From: Candidatus Defluviilinea gracilis
GTDB taxonomy: Bacteria; Chloroflexota; Anaerolineae; Anaerolineales; Villigracilaceae
Assembly: GCA_016716235.1 (NCBI GenBank)
Contig: JADJWS010000001.1
Coordinates: forward strand, 2,249,746 to 2,313,745
Direction of reading: 5' to 3'
Length of the DNA: 64,000 nucleotides
The notes below the pieces were generated by a model. It searched no databases. It was given only the letters and a program-made list of their open reading frames with translations, and was not told the DNA's origin. The translations under genes were made by a program, and so were the position numbers. Below, in pieces: positions 16,408 to 24,792 of this stretch (within the stretch, counting starts at the first letter, position 1; every line of letters begins with the position of its first letter).

Positions 16408-18255
16408 TTACATCACATCGGGCGCTTGGATGTCGAGCAGTCTCAGCGCGTTCGCGATTGTTTGTTTCGCCGCGGCGACGAGCCCCAGCCGGGCATTCCT
16501 CATATTTTCATCTTCCGTTTGCAACACTGGCACCGCATGATAGAACGAATGGAACGCATTTGCCAGATCGTACGCGTACTGCGCCATCACCAGCGGACGA
16601 TATTCATTTGCGGCTTGTTGCACCTTGGCGGGGAATTGCGAAATCTGCTCGATCAACTCGATCTCATGCTTTGTCAATTCATAGTCGAAGGTCAAAGGTC
16701 CAAGGTCGCCTGACTTTTGACCTTCGACTTGCGACTTCCTGAGAATGCTGTTCGCCCTCACATGCGCGTTCTGAATGTATGGACCCGTCCGCCCGTCGAA
16801 CGAGAGCGCCTCGTTGATGTCGAACACGATGTCTTTGTTGTTGTCCACTGCCAGCATCGAATAGACCAACGCGCCGAGACCGATCTGTTCGGCAATCTTC
16901 ACGCGTTCGCCCTCGGGGATATTTCCGCTTCGTTCCGATTCCACTGCCAGCACGCGCTTGATGGCTTCATCGTATACTTCTTTGAACAGCACCACCCGTC
17001 CGCGCCGCGAAGACATGGCGCCTTCGGGCAGACTCACAAACCCGTAGCCGAGGTGATAGCACTTGTCCGCTTGCGGGAAGCCCCACAACTTGAGAATCGC
17101 AAACGCTTGTTGTAAGTGAAGCGATTGTCTCACGTCCACCACATAGATCGAGCGGTCAACGTGATACGTCTCGAACTTGACCTTCGCCAGCGCGAGGTCT
17201 TTTGTCAAATACAACGTTGTGCCGTCGCGCCGAAGGATTACGTTCGTGCGATACTTTTCTTTCGTCAGCCCGAGTTTCTCGTCAATCTTCACGATCACCG
17301 CGCCGCCTTCCGGACGTTCATCATCCGCGATGCCTTTTTGGATCAACTCTTCGACGATTGCCTTCGACGGCTCATCCACTTCCGATTCATAGAACCAAAC
17401 GTCCATCTTTACATCGAGGATTCGCAGAACGTCGCGCAATTCTTCCAGCGCCCATTCGCGCGTCACGCGCCACAGTTCGCGCACAGATGGATCGCCCGCA
17501 TCGTATGCGCGATACATCTCGCGGCGTTCGGCTTCGTATGCCTCGCGTTGCGCGGTCTTTTCAGGCGTTTCATTTTCTTTCTTTTCCAACAGCGCATTCG
17601 CTTCCACGTACAGCTTCAACATCCATTGACCGCGTTCATGCACGCCCTGCGGTTCCTGTCCCTTGTAAAACTTTTCGTACATCCACATCACGGTGATCAC
17701 GCCGAGTCCCAAGTCGCCGGGATATGAAGCGCGAATCGTTTCAAAGCCAGCGAACTCTGTCAGCCTTGCGAGCGTTTCACCTAAAACCGTATTGCGCGCA
17801 TGACCGATATGAAAAGAATGGAGTGTGTTCGGCTGGGCATACTCCACCATGACTCGCTCGCCCTTTGGCGCGCCCCGCCCAAAGTCCGCGCGAGAAGCGA
17901 GAACTTCATCCACCACACGATGAGCGTATTCGGATGTTTTGTAATAGACGTTGAGATAGCCCTTCACCGCATCCACGCGACTGACTCCCTCCACGCTTCC
18001 GATCGACGTTTTGACCTGTTCCGCCATCTCCTGCGCTCTCGCCGGGACGGGTTTTCTTTGTTCGTCCCGCAGTTGAACTGCGGGACGAACGGAAGAACGC
18101 GCTTCATCTGCCGCCGTCTGAAAAAATGACGTGGCGATTCCCCATTCGCCCGCGAACGGAATCGCCGTCCACTTCAACGGCGCAAGCGCGATCCCATGCG
18201 CGTCGCAATACGCTTTGATTTTTTCTTCGATGAGTCCTTGTTCTTTTTCAAACAT
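16408..18255 (-). CDS. argS: Arginyl-tRNA synthetase
   Basis: The 615-aa class I synthetase carries the HIGH motif in NTLHSFHIGHARN, a KMSKS-like AMSSRRGRV, the DALR anticodon-binding domain at the C-terminus and the N-terminal additional domain typical of ArgRS. ATG 18255 (MFEKEQGL) is preferred over an upstream TTG because a TATAAT box lies between them. Two repeat-derived insertions are seen. One is a perfect palindrome encoding VRPAVQLRDEQ near residue 55 (18060-18090); the other is a heptamer tract encoding VEGQKSGDLGP just after SILRKSQ (16684-16739). Both fall where insertions are tolerable, and the frame stays open. Confidence 0.93.
   Translation of the reverse strand: MFEKEQGLIEEKIKAYCDAHGIALAPLKWTAIPFAGEWGIATSFFQTAADEARSSVRPAVQLRDEQRKPVPARAQEMAEQVKTSIGSVEGVSRVDAVKGYLNVYYKTSEYAHRVVDEVLASRADFGRGAPKGERVMVEYAQPNTLHSFHIGHARNTVLGETLARLTEFAGFETIRASYPGDLGLGVITVMWMYEKFYKGQEPQGVHERGQWMLKLYVEANALLEKKENETPEKTAQREAYEAERREMYRAYDAGDPSVRELWRVTREWALEELRDVLRILDVKMDVWFYESEVDEPSKAIVEELIQKGIADDERPEGGAVIVKIDEKLGLTKEKYRTNVILRRDGTTLYLTKDLALAKVKFETYHVDRSIYVVDVRQSLHLQQAFAILKLWGFPQADKCYHLGYGFVSLPEGAMSSRRGRVVLFKEVYDEAIKRVLAVESERSGNIPEGERVKIAEQIGLGALVYSMLAVDNNKDIVFDINEALSFDGRTGPYIQNAHVRANSILRKSQVEGQKSGDLGPLTFDYELTKHEIELIEQISQFPAKVQQAANEYRPLVMAQYAYDLANAFHSFYHAVPVLQTEDENMRNARLGLVAAAKQTIANALRLLDIQAPDVM
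16684..16739. repeat. Intragenic heptamer tract in argS
   Basis: Eight in-phase 7-bp words: GTCGAAG, GTCAAAG, GTCCAAG, GTCGCCT, then GACTTTT, GACCTTC, GACTTGC, GACTTCC. The second half is nearly the inverse of the first, so the tract can also fold back. Confidence 0.8.
18060..18090. repeat. Palindromic element inside argS
   Basis: A perfect 15-bp inverted repeat with a single central base, embedded in the coding region of the N-terminal domain. Its core (CCCGCAGTT-G-AACTGCGGG) has the build of the intergenic hairpins at 3222-7247. Confidence 0.85.
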
Positions 18256-18283
18256 AGTGGAGAGATCCTGTAGATGGTTTGGG

Positions 18284-18289
18284 ATTATA
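18284..18289 (-). promoter_or_regulatory. -10 box of argS
   Basis: TATAAT on the minus strand, 28 bp before ATG 18255; it supports that start codon. Confidence 0.5.
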
Positions 18290-18352
18290 TCAACTCCCTC
18301 CCCCAAATTCGACAGCAGTTCGTCGAGTTTATGAGAGGCAGGGAGGGGGTAA

Positions 18353-18380
18353 CAAAAGCGGGAGCCTGACGACTCCCGCT
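18353..18380 (-). terminator. Rho-independent terminator of rpsT
   Basis: Stem AGCGGGAG (18357-18364) with CTCCCGCT (18373-18380), followed on the minus strand by TTTTGTT, 30 bp after the S20 stop. Confidence 0.85.
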
Positions 18381-18411
18381 GACGGTGTTTACTGGATAGA
18401 CAAGACCTCGA

Positions 18412-18696
18412 TTACTTCGAAGCCTTTTCCGTTGTTCCGCCCAATGCGTTGAGACGTTTCATCAAACGGCTCTTGAGACGCGCGGCTTTGTTCGCGTGGA
18501 TAACGCCCTTGCCCGCGGATTTGTCCAACTCGCGGATGGCTTGCAGGACAGTTTCTTTGGTTTCGGGTGCGTTCTTTGCGAATGAGGCGCGAGCCTGATT
18601 CACGGCTGTGCGAGCCGAGCCGCGGACGTTACGGTTACGCAAACGGCGCTTCTCGTTCTGGCGATTCCGTTTGATCTGAGATTGAATGTTAGCCAA
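18412..18696 (-). CDS. rpsT: 30S ribosomal protein S20
   Basis: A 94-aa basic protein with the S20 helical pattern: ANIQSQIKRNRQNEKRRLRNR, ARTAVNQARASF, LDKSAGKGVIHANKAARLKSRLMKRLNAL. It binds 16S rRNA early in 30S assembly. The start codon is TTG at 18696, with GAGGAAG four bases upstream and no ATG available. A UUG start is also known for E. coli rpsT, where it takes part in translational control. Confidence 0.95.
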   Translation of the reverse strand: MANIQSQIKRNRQNEKRRLRNRNVRGSARTAVNQARASFAKNAPETKETVLQAIRELDKSAGKGVIHANKAARLKSRLMKRLNALGGTTEKASK

Positions 18697-18836
18697 GGTC
18701 TTCCTCTTTCGTTTCTTGATTGATTAATTTGCGCCGTAAAATCTGGCACAGGAGCGGTATTTTACATGATGCTTGCAGAAATGTCCAGAAATTTTACAGT
18801 TTGAGATAGCAGAGATCGATTTGCGGAAACCTCTTA

Positions 18837-18896
18837 GCCACAGGGCGCGCAGAGTTCTCTGAGATATTTCTCAAAATCTCGGTGATCTCTGTGGCT
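18837..18896. repeat. Intergenic inverted repeat (AGCCACAG...CTGTGGCT)
   Basis: Terminal arms AGCCACAG and CTGTGGCT enclose smaller complementary words (TCTGAGA, TCTCAAA). It is of the same class as 16329-16394 and lies upstream of rpsT and after the LysM-CAP gene. Nothing else was seen in this gap. Confidence 0.6.
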
Positions 18897-18920
18897 TTGG
18901 GCGTCGGAAAGGATATATCC

Positions 18921-20150
18921 CTATGGCTTGGCGGTGACTAGCACGAAGTACCCGCCGAGCAGGCTATCTGGAGAAGACACGTATGCAACACCTAGTTCGG
19001 TGACATTTGTGCTTAGGAGTTGCGCGCGCTGTTCAGGATCGTTGATCCACCAATTGAACGCGGCAAGCGGGGTGCCTCCGTTGGCGGGGGCGAGGGCAAA
19101 TAGATGTTCGAAAACGAACGTGGCGGTATATCCCTGCGCTTTGACGCGCATCTCCGGCGTGGAGCCGTTCAAACCGCTGTGGCTGAAATACTCATTGCAG
19201 ATCATATCCACAGCGTGGGCTTTCGCGGCGGCAGCCAATTTCTGATTCACACTCAGGGCAGGTAGCCCGTTGGCGGTGCGTTCGGTGTTGACGAGGTTTC
19301 CCACTTCACTCACGAACGAAGCGCTTTCGGTAAACGAGCACTGTCCCTGCACGATTGGCGTGCCGGTGACCGAAACGCCAGCGGGTCGTGTTACGGTCGC
19401 TGTCGGCTGACCGGGAACAGTTGGGGTAATGGGGGTGCTTGTTGAAGGTAATGTCGGTGTGGCAGTGATCAGGTTGATCGGAACCACAAGCAACTGTCCC
19501 GCGAAAAGGGAGTTGGCGTTTTCGATCTTGTTTGTTTCGATGATCTCTTCTTCTGTGCTATTAAACTTTGCGGCAATGCCGGCAAGCGTATCTCCTAATT
19601 CGACCACGTAACTGATCTCGGTCCCGGGCTTGAGATCCGCTGGAATCGGAGTAGTGGTAGGCAGAGGCATACCGGGATAAGGCAATCGCAACACAAGTCC
19701 GGGATATACGATGTGAGTCGTGGGGTCTACGCCCAAGCCGGTTTCAGGGTTGAACGGGTTCAAATAGAGGATCAACTTGATGCCGGTTTCGCCCAGCCCA
19801 AATTTATCCACGATGACAGCCAGCGAGTCGCCTTCTACGACCGTGTACGGAAAAGGTTCAGAAGGCGTAGGCGTGAATGTGATTGTTGCAGTTTCGGTGA
19901 CGGTGGCGGTGATCGTCGGGGTGGATGTATTGGTCGGGGTGAAGGTCAACGTAGGGGTTGGAGTATCCGTTGCGAACAACCCGCTGAGCGGGGCGTTCGA
20001 TCCGCTTGTCAGCCAAATGATGAGCACGATCAATCCCAGCGCCACCAATCCGATGGATCCGTATCGTATCAATAGATCGCGTTGTTGGCGCTTCTTGCGA
20101 AAGGAGTTGAGCACGTCCGAAGTGTTGCCAGAGGAAGGTCGGTTGAGCAT
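18921..20150 (-). CDS. Membrane-anchored LysM-CAP domain protein
   Basis: The 409-aa protein has a cytoplasmic N-terminus, one membrane helix (IGLVALGLIVLIIWL, residues 31-46) and a long Thr-Pro linker. Two LysM peptidoglycan-binding modules follow (YTVVEGDSLAVIVDKFGL and YVVELGDTLAGIAAKFNS), then a C-terminal CAP/SCP domain of the YkwD type (LVNTERTANGLPAL, AHAVDMICNEYFSHSG). The usual second active-site His is Gln in NDPEQRAQLL. It is expected to sit on the cell wall; CAP function in bacteria is not settled. ATG 20150 has AGGAA upstream; a longer upstream frame is not credible. Confidence 0.88.
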   Translation of the reverse strand: MLNRPSSGNTSDVLNSFRKKRQQRDLLIRYGSIGLVALGLIVLIIWLTSGSNAPLSGLFATDTPTPTLTFTPTNTSTPTITATVTETATITFTPTPSEPFPYTVVEGDSLAVIVDKFGLGETGIKLILYLNPFNPETGLGVDPTTHIVYPGLVLRLPYPGMPLPTTTPIPADLKPGTEISYVVELGDTLAGIAAKFNSTEEEIIETNKIENANSLFAGQLLVVPINLITATPTLPSTSTPITPTVPGQPTATVTRPAGVSVTGTPIVQGQCSFTESASFVSEVGNLVNTERTANGLPALSVNQKLAAAAKAHAVDMICNEYFSHSGLNGSTPEMRVKAQGYTATFVFEHLFALAPANGGTPLAAFNWWINDPEQRAQLLSTNVTELGVAYVSSPDSLLGGYFVLVTAKP

Positions 20151-20263
20151 AGGGGTTCCTTTATAACGCCGCGCAAGTGAGAAGTCCCACCTGATGCGGT
20201 GCAATAATTCTACCTGAAAAAAGGAAAACACGTGCGCAGGGAAATAGAGGGTGGATAATGTGT

Positions 20264-23143
20264 CTACTTCCCCATGTGTTCCCGCAAATATTTGCCGGTA
20301 TACGACCCTTTGGTTTTCATGACTTGATCCGGCGCGCCCTCGGCGATGAGTTCGCCGCCGCGGTCGCCGCCCTCGGGTCCCAAGTCGATCAACCAGTCTG
20401 CCACTTTGATGATATCGAGATTGTGTTCGATGATGAGCACCGAATTGCCAGAGTCGACCAGCCTCTGCAACACCTCGATCAATTTGTGCACATCTGCGGC
20501 GTGCAAACCAACGGAGGGTTCGTCCAGCACGTAGAGCGTGCGCCCCGTTGCGCGACGCGATAATTCTTTCGATAACTTCACACGTTGCGCCTCGCCGCCC
20601 GAAAGCGTTGTGGCGGGTTGCCCAACGCGCACGTACCCCAAGCCAACCTCTTGAAGCAGTTTCAATTTGCTCAACATCGGCGGATAGTTCTTGAATTCCT
20701 CGAGCGCGTGATCCACCGTCATGTCCAACACATCCGAGATCGAATACTGCTCGCGGAACAAGACTTGCAATGTTTCGCGGTTGAAGCGCTTGCCATGACA
20801 CACATCGCATGGCACATATACATCGGGCAAAAATTGCATTTCGATACGCAGTTCGCCCTGTCCCTGACAGGCTTCGCATCGTCCGCCGTGCACGTTGAAT
20901 GAAAAACGACCGGGTTTATATCCGCGCACTTTGCTTTCGGGCAACTCGGCAAACAACTTGCGGATCTCGTCGAACAAGCCGGTATACGTGCCGGGGTTCG
21001 AGCGTGGCGTGCGCCCGATCGGCGATTGGTCGATGTTGATGATCTTGTCGAGGTGTTCCACGCCTTCGATTTTGTCGTGCTCGCCCGCTTGAGTGCGCGC
21101 TCCCATCAATTTCGACGCCAGCGCGTTGTAGAGGATCTCTGTCATCAACGTGGATTTGCCCGACCCGCTTACGCCGGTGATACAAACCAACTTCCCGAGC
21201 GGAATCGCAACGTCGATCTTTTTCAAGTTGTTCGCGGACGCGTTAATGATCTTCAGGATTTTACCGTTCCCCTCGCGTCTCTTTTTCGGGACCTCGATCT
21301 GCTTCCGCCCTGAGAGATATTGCCCCGTCAGCGACTTGGGGTGCGCCAGGATCTGCTTCGGCGTTCCCTTGGCAATGACTTCCCCGCCATGCTCTCCCGC
21401 GGCAGGACCGAGATCGATGATCCAATCTGCCTCGCGGATCGTTTCGTCATCGTGTTCCACAACCAGCACAGTGTTGCCTAAATCGCGCAAGCCTTTGAGC
21501 GTTTCAAGTAACCGTGAATTGTCGCGCGGATGCAACCCGATCGAAGGCTCGTCCAACACATATAAAACGCCAACGAGTCTCGACCCGACTTGCGTTGCCA
21601 GCCTGATCCGTTGCGCCTCGCCGCCGGAAAGAGTGACCGCGGAACGGTTCAGGGTCAGGTAATCCAGCCCCACGTTGACAAGAAAGTTCAAGCGCTCATG
21701 GATCTCCTTGAGAACGCGTTCGGCGATCGCTTTTTGTTTTGAGGTGAGTGACGAGTTCTTGCCCATTAATTTTTTCACCCATTCCAACGTTTGCGACACC
21801 GCCCAGGAGGTGGCTTCGATGATGTTCACGTTGTCCACCGTCACTGCCAGCGCGCCGGTGTTGAGCCGCTTTCCCTTGCAGGTCGGGCATGGGCGGTCCG
21901 ACATGAACTCGGAGATCTTCTCGCGGATGTATTCAGAGTTGGTCTCTCTGTAGCGGCGTTCCAGATTTGTGATTACGCCTTCAAATGCGCGCGAGAATTT
22001 GAACTCATTCCCGTTGGCGCTTTGATACGTCATGGAGATTTGTTTTTCGCCGGTGCCGTACAGAACGATTTTGAGTTGTTCCTTTGATAATTCTTTTACC
22101 GGCGTATCCAAATCAATTTTATATGCCTTCGCCGCGTTGATCAGGCTTTGCCAATAGAAACCGCCTTCCACCTTCGGTCCGCTCCATTCCATGCTGGCGA
22201 TGGCTCCGTCGTTGAGCGACAGGTCGCGGTCTGGGATGATGCGGTCTGGGGCGATTTCCAATTTGGAGCCAAGCCCCTGGCAATCTGGGCACGCGCCTTG
22301 AGGCGTGTTGAACGAAAATGTGCGCGGTTCCACTTCCTGGATCACCGTGCCATGCTCTGGGCAAGCCAGATGCTCTGAGAATTGAATATCCTCTTTTTTG
22401 TCCACGAGATTGACCGTGAGATAGCCCTCGCCGAATTTCAGCGCGGTTTCCACCGAGTCGGTCAGGCGGGTGAGCGCGGCTTTTTTATCTTCCTTTGATT
22501 CCCCTCGTGAAATGACGAGGCGGTCAACAACCGCTTCGATCGTGTGTTGTTTGTAGCGGTCCAGTTCGATCTCATCGTCCAAGGAATGCACCGTTCCATC
22601 CACGCGGGCGCGCGTAAAACCCGCCTTGCGAATCTCCTCAAACACGGCTTGATACGTTCCTTTGCGGGCGCGTACCAGCGGCGAGAGGATTAAAATGCGC
22701 ATCCCATCGTCGAGTTGTTGGATGCGGTCTACAATTTCCTGCGCCGATTGTTTGACGACAACCCGCCCGCAAAATGGACAATGCGGTATGCCGGCGCGCG
22801 CGAACAACAAACGCATGTAATCGTAAATTTCAGTGACGGTCCCAACGGTCGAACGCGGGTTGTGGCTGGTGGATTTCTGGTCGATCGAAACAGCGGGGGA
22901 GAGTCCCTCGATGTAGTCCACATCGGGCTTATCCATCTGCCCGATAAACTGCCGCGCGTACGCCGAAAGCGATTCAACATAGCGGCGTTGCCCCTCGGCG
23001 AAGATCGTATCGAATGCCAGGGACGATTTCCCCGACCCCGACAACCCGGTGATCACGACGAATTTATCGCGCGGGATTTCAACAGTGATATTTTTTAGGT
23101 TGTGAACGCGCGCCCCAACCACGCGGATGGTATTGGACGACAT
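20264..23143 (-). CDS. uvrA: UvrABC excinuclease subunit A
   Basis: The 959-aa protein has two ABC-type ATPase halves with P-loops GLSGSGKSSLAFD and GVSGSGKSTLMTE, signature motifs TLSGGEAQRIRLA and TLSGGEAQRVKLS, and zinc-binding cysteines including CPTCKGKR and CEACQGQGE with CDVCHGKRF. It recognises DNA damage with UvrB. ATG 23143 is chosen because GGAGGAGT directly precedes it. An 11-bp inverted repeat flanks its probable promoter. uvrB and uvrC are not in the window. Confidence 0.97.
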   Translation of the reverse strand: MSSNTIRVVGARVHNLKNITVEIPRDKFVVITGLSGSGKSSLAFDTIFAEGQRRYVESLSAYARQFIGQMDKPDVDYIEGLSPAVSIDQKSTSHNPRSTVGTVTEIYDYMRLLFARAGIPHCPFCGRVVVKQSAQEIVDRIQQLDDGMRILILSPLVRARKGTYQAVFEEIRKAGFTRARVDGTVHSLDDEIELDRYKQHTIEAVVDRLVISRGESKEDKKAALTRLTDSVETALKFGEGYLTVNLVDKKEDIQFSEHLACPEHGTVIQEVEPRTFSFNTPQGACPDCQGLGSKLEIAPDRIIPDRDLSLNDGAIASMEWSGPKVEGGFYWQSLINAAKAYKIDLDTPVKELSKEQLKIVLYGTGEKQISMTYQSANGNEFKFSRAFEGVITNLERRYRETNSEYIREKISEFMSDRPCPTCKGKRLNTGALAVTVDNVNIIEATSWAVSQTLEWVKKLMGKNSSLTSKQKAIAERVLKEIHERLNFLVNVGLDYLTLNRSAVTLSGGEAQRIRLATQVGSRLVGVLYVLDEPSIGLHPRDNSRLLETLKGLRDLGNTVLVVEHDDETIREADWIIDLGPAAGEHGGEVIAKGTPKQILAHPKSLTGQYLSGRKQIEVPKKRREGNGKILKIINASANNLKKIDVAIPLGKLVCITGVSGSGKSTLMTEILYNALASKLMGARTQAGEHDKIEGVEHLDKIINIDQSPIGRTPRSNPGTYTGLFDEIRKLFAELPESKVRGYKPGRFSFNVHGGRCEACQGQGELRIEMQFLPDVYVPCDVCHGKRFNRETLQVLFREQYSISDVLDMTVDHALEEFKNYPPMLSKLKLLQEVGLGYVRVGQPATTLSGGEAQRVKLSKELSRRATGRTLYVLDEPSVGLHAADVHKLIEVLQRLVDSGNSVLIIEHNLDIIKVADWLIDLGPEGGDRGGELIAEGAPDQVMKTKGSYTGKYLREHMGK

Positions 23144-23211
23144 ACTCCTCCTCAAAGGATTTTGATTTTAGCACAAGTGTTCCATTGACTCAAACCAATT
23201 CGGACACCGGC

Positions 23212-23270
23212 GCAACATTTCATTATACCAACCGGCATCGATCGGGCTTTCAATGGTTTTGAAATGTTGC
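23212..23270. promoter_or_regulatory. 11-bp inverted repeat in the uvrA/sigma intergenic region
   Basis: GCAACATTTCA (23212-23222) and TGAAATGTTGC (23260-23270) are perfectly complementary, 37 bp apart. A minus-strand TATAAT (23227-23222) facing uvrA overlaps the left arm. A plus-strand TTATACT lies just after the right arm, facing the sigma gene. It could be a paired operator. Confidence 0.5.
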
Positions 23271-23341
23271 ATGTTATACTCCCTGCAACTTCTAAAACCC
23301 GGTGGTGTTACTTAATTTAACTCCGCCGGTAGGAATTTTTC

Positions 23342-23914
23342 TTGGCGGAGCTTGACTTCAACGAAGATGATACCCTGACCCGCGCCTCAACCGGCGACCG
23401 TGACGCATTTGGTCGCCTGTATGAGCAATACGTGGATCGCATCTTCAATTATGTATATTACCGGACCGGTAATCTCCACGACGCGGAGGATCTGACAGCC
23501 CGTGTGTTTCAGCGGGCAATGAATCACATCAAAAATTACACGGATCGCGGCGTCCCTTTTTCGGCATGGTTATATCGGATCGCCCATAATCTGGTTGCGA
23601 ACTGGCATCGTGACCGCAGCCGGCGGCAGGAAATTCCACTGGATGAACTGCCCATCCTGCCCACAAAAGGCGACCACCCGGAACGTAACCTCGTCCGCTC
23701 GCAGGAGCAAGGCGCGCTTCTTCGTCTCATCCGACGCCTGCCGCCCGAGCGTCAGACCCTCCTCATCCTCAAGTTTGTTGAGAACATGTCGAATGCGGAG
23801 ATCGGTGAGATCATGGGACGAAGCGAAGGCGCGGTCAAAAGTTTATATCATCGCACCCTGCTGTCGCTCCGCGATCAGTTGGGAGACCAAAATATCAATT
23901 TGGAAGGAGAGTAA
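23342..23914 (+). CDS. ECF-type RNA polymerase sigma factor
   Basis: The 190-aa protein contains sigma region 2 (LYEQYVDRIFNYVYYRTGN and HDAEDLTARVF with the -10 recognition helix following) and region 4 (LPPERQTLLILKFVENMS and AEIGEIMGRSEGAVKSLYHRTLLSLR, an HTH). It lacks regions 1 and 3, so it is an ECF (group 4) factor. The start is TTG at 23342 with AGGAA upstream. The stop is three bases before the degV start, so the genes are co-transcribed. The gene at 24793 could encode its membrane partner. Confidence 0.88.
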   Translation: MAELDFNEDDTLTRASTGDRDAFGRLYEQYVDRIFNYVYYRTGNLHDAEDLTARVFQRAMNHIKNYTDRGVPFSAWLYRIAHNLVANWHRDRSRRQEIPLDELPILPTKGDHPERNLVRSQEQGALLRLIRRLPPERQTLLILKFVENMSNAEIGEIMGRSEGAVKSLYHRTLLSLRDQLGDQNINLEGE

Positions 23915-23917
23915 ACC

Positions 23918-24760
23918 ATGTTGCGGATCGTGACCGACGGCGCGGGTGATATCATCCCCTCCTGGGGAAAAGAGTATGGCATCGAAGTAATCCCGGTAAA
24001 TATTTTGTTCGGTGAAAAATCCTATCTTCAAGGGGTGGAGTTGGATAACGAAGGTTTTTATAAATTAGTTGAGGAGAGCCGAAGAATTCCAAAAACCTCC
24101 CAACCTTCCCCGCATCAATTTGTTGAGTTCTATCGGCGCATCGCGCAAAAAGGCGATACGATCCTTTCGATCCACATCACGGCAAAACTTTCAGGCACAT
24201 ACGCTTCCTGTATCGCCGCCGCCGAAGAAGTGAAGGACGAGTTCAAGGTGATCCCCATCGACTCGGCGCTTGGATCGCTGGGCATCGGCATCCTCTGCCG
24301 CGAAGCGCGGAAGATGGAACGCGCAGGCAAAAGTATCGAAGAGATCGTGAAATACGTTGAGGATGTGAAGAAACGCTCGCGTGTCATCCTCACCCTCGAC
24401 ACGCTGGAATACGCCAAAATGTCGGGACGCGTGAAGACATTGCAGGCGGCGTTGGCGTCTGTATTGAACGTCAAACCAATTGCGGTGTTGCGCGATGGCG
24501 ACCTGAAAATGGAAGAACGCGTGCGCACCCGCAAAGCCGCTCTCGATCGTGTGGTTGAAATGGCGAAAAACGAATATGGCAATCAATCGGTCATTCTCGC
24601 CGTTGTGCACGCGCGCGACCCCAAATCGGGCGAAGGGTTGCTGGAAGAAGCGAAGAAGCATTTCAACTACACCGAAGCGCTGATGGGTGAGTTGGGTATT
24701 TCAATTGCCGCCAACCTCGGGCCGGGCACCGTCGGTTTGATTATCATTCCCGCCGCCTAA
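23918..24760 (+). CDS. DegV family protein (fatty-acid binding)
   Basis: The 280-aa protein has the DegV fold: LRIVTDGAGDIIPS at the N-terminus, PKTSQPSPHQFVEFY near residue 58, SIHITAKLSGTYASC near 88 and VLNVKPIAVLRDGDL near 185. DegV/FakB proteins hold a fatty acid for phosphorylation by FakA; no FakA is in the window. GGAGAG precedes the ATG. It is the second gene of the sigma-factor operon, an unusual pairing. Confidence 0.92.
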   Translation: MLRIVTDGAGDIIPSWGKEYGIEVIPVNILFGEKSYLQGVELDNEGFYKLVEESRRIPKTSQPSPHQFVEFYRRIAQKGDTILSIHITAKLSGTYASCIAAAEEVKDEFKVIPIDSALGSLGIGILCREARKMERAGKSIEEIVKYVEDVKKRSRVILTLDTLEYAKMSGRVKTLQAALASVLNVKPIAVLRDGDLKMEERVRTRKAALDRVVEMAKNEYGNQSVILAVVHARDPKSGEGLLEEAKKHFNYTEALMGELGISIAANLGPGTVGLIIIPAA

Positions 24761-24792
24761 ATAAGGCTTGCGATGAGACAGGCACGCACACT

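Noticed and set aside
18921..20879. 652-aa reading of the LysM-CAP gene starting inside uvrA
   Set aside because: The added 240 residues are antisense-like low-complexity sequence from uvrA. ATG 20150 has a ribosome site and leads directly to a membrane anchor.
23161..23341. LexA (SOS) box near uvrA
   Set aside because: Neither the E. coli CTGT-N8-ACAG nor the Bacillus GAAC-N4-GTTC type was found; only the GCAACATTTCA repeat is present.
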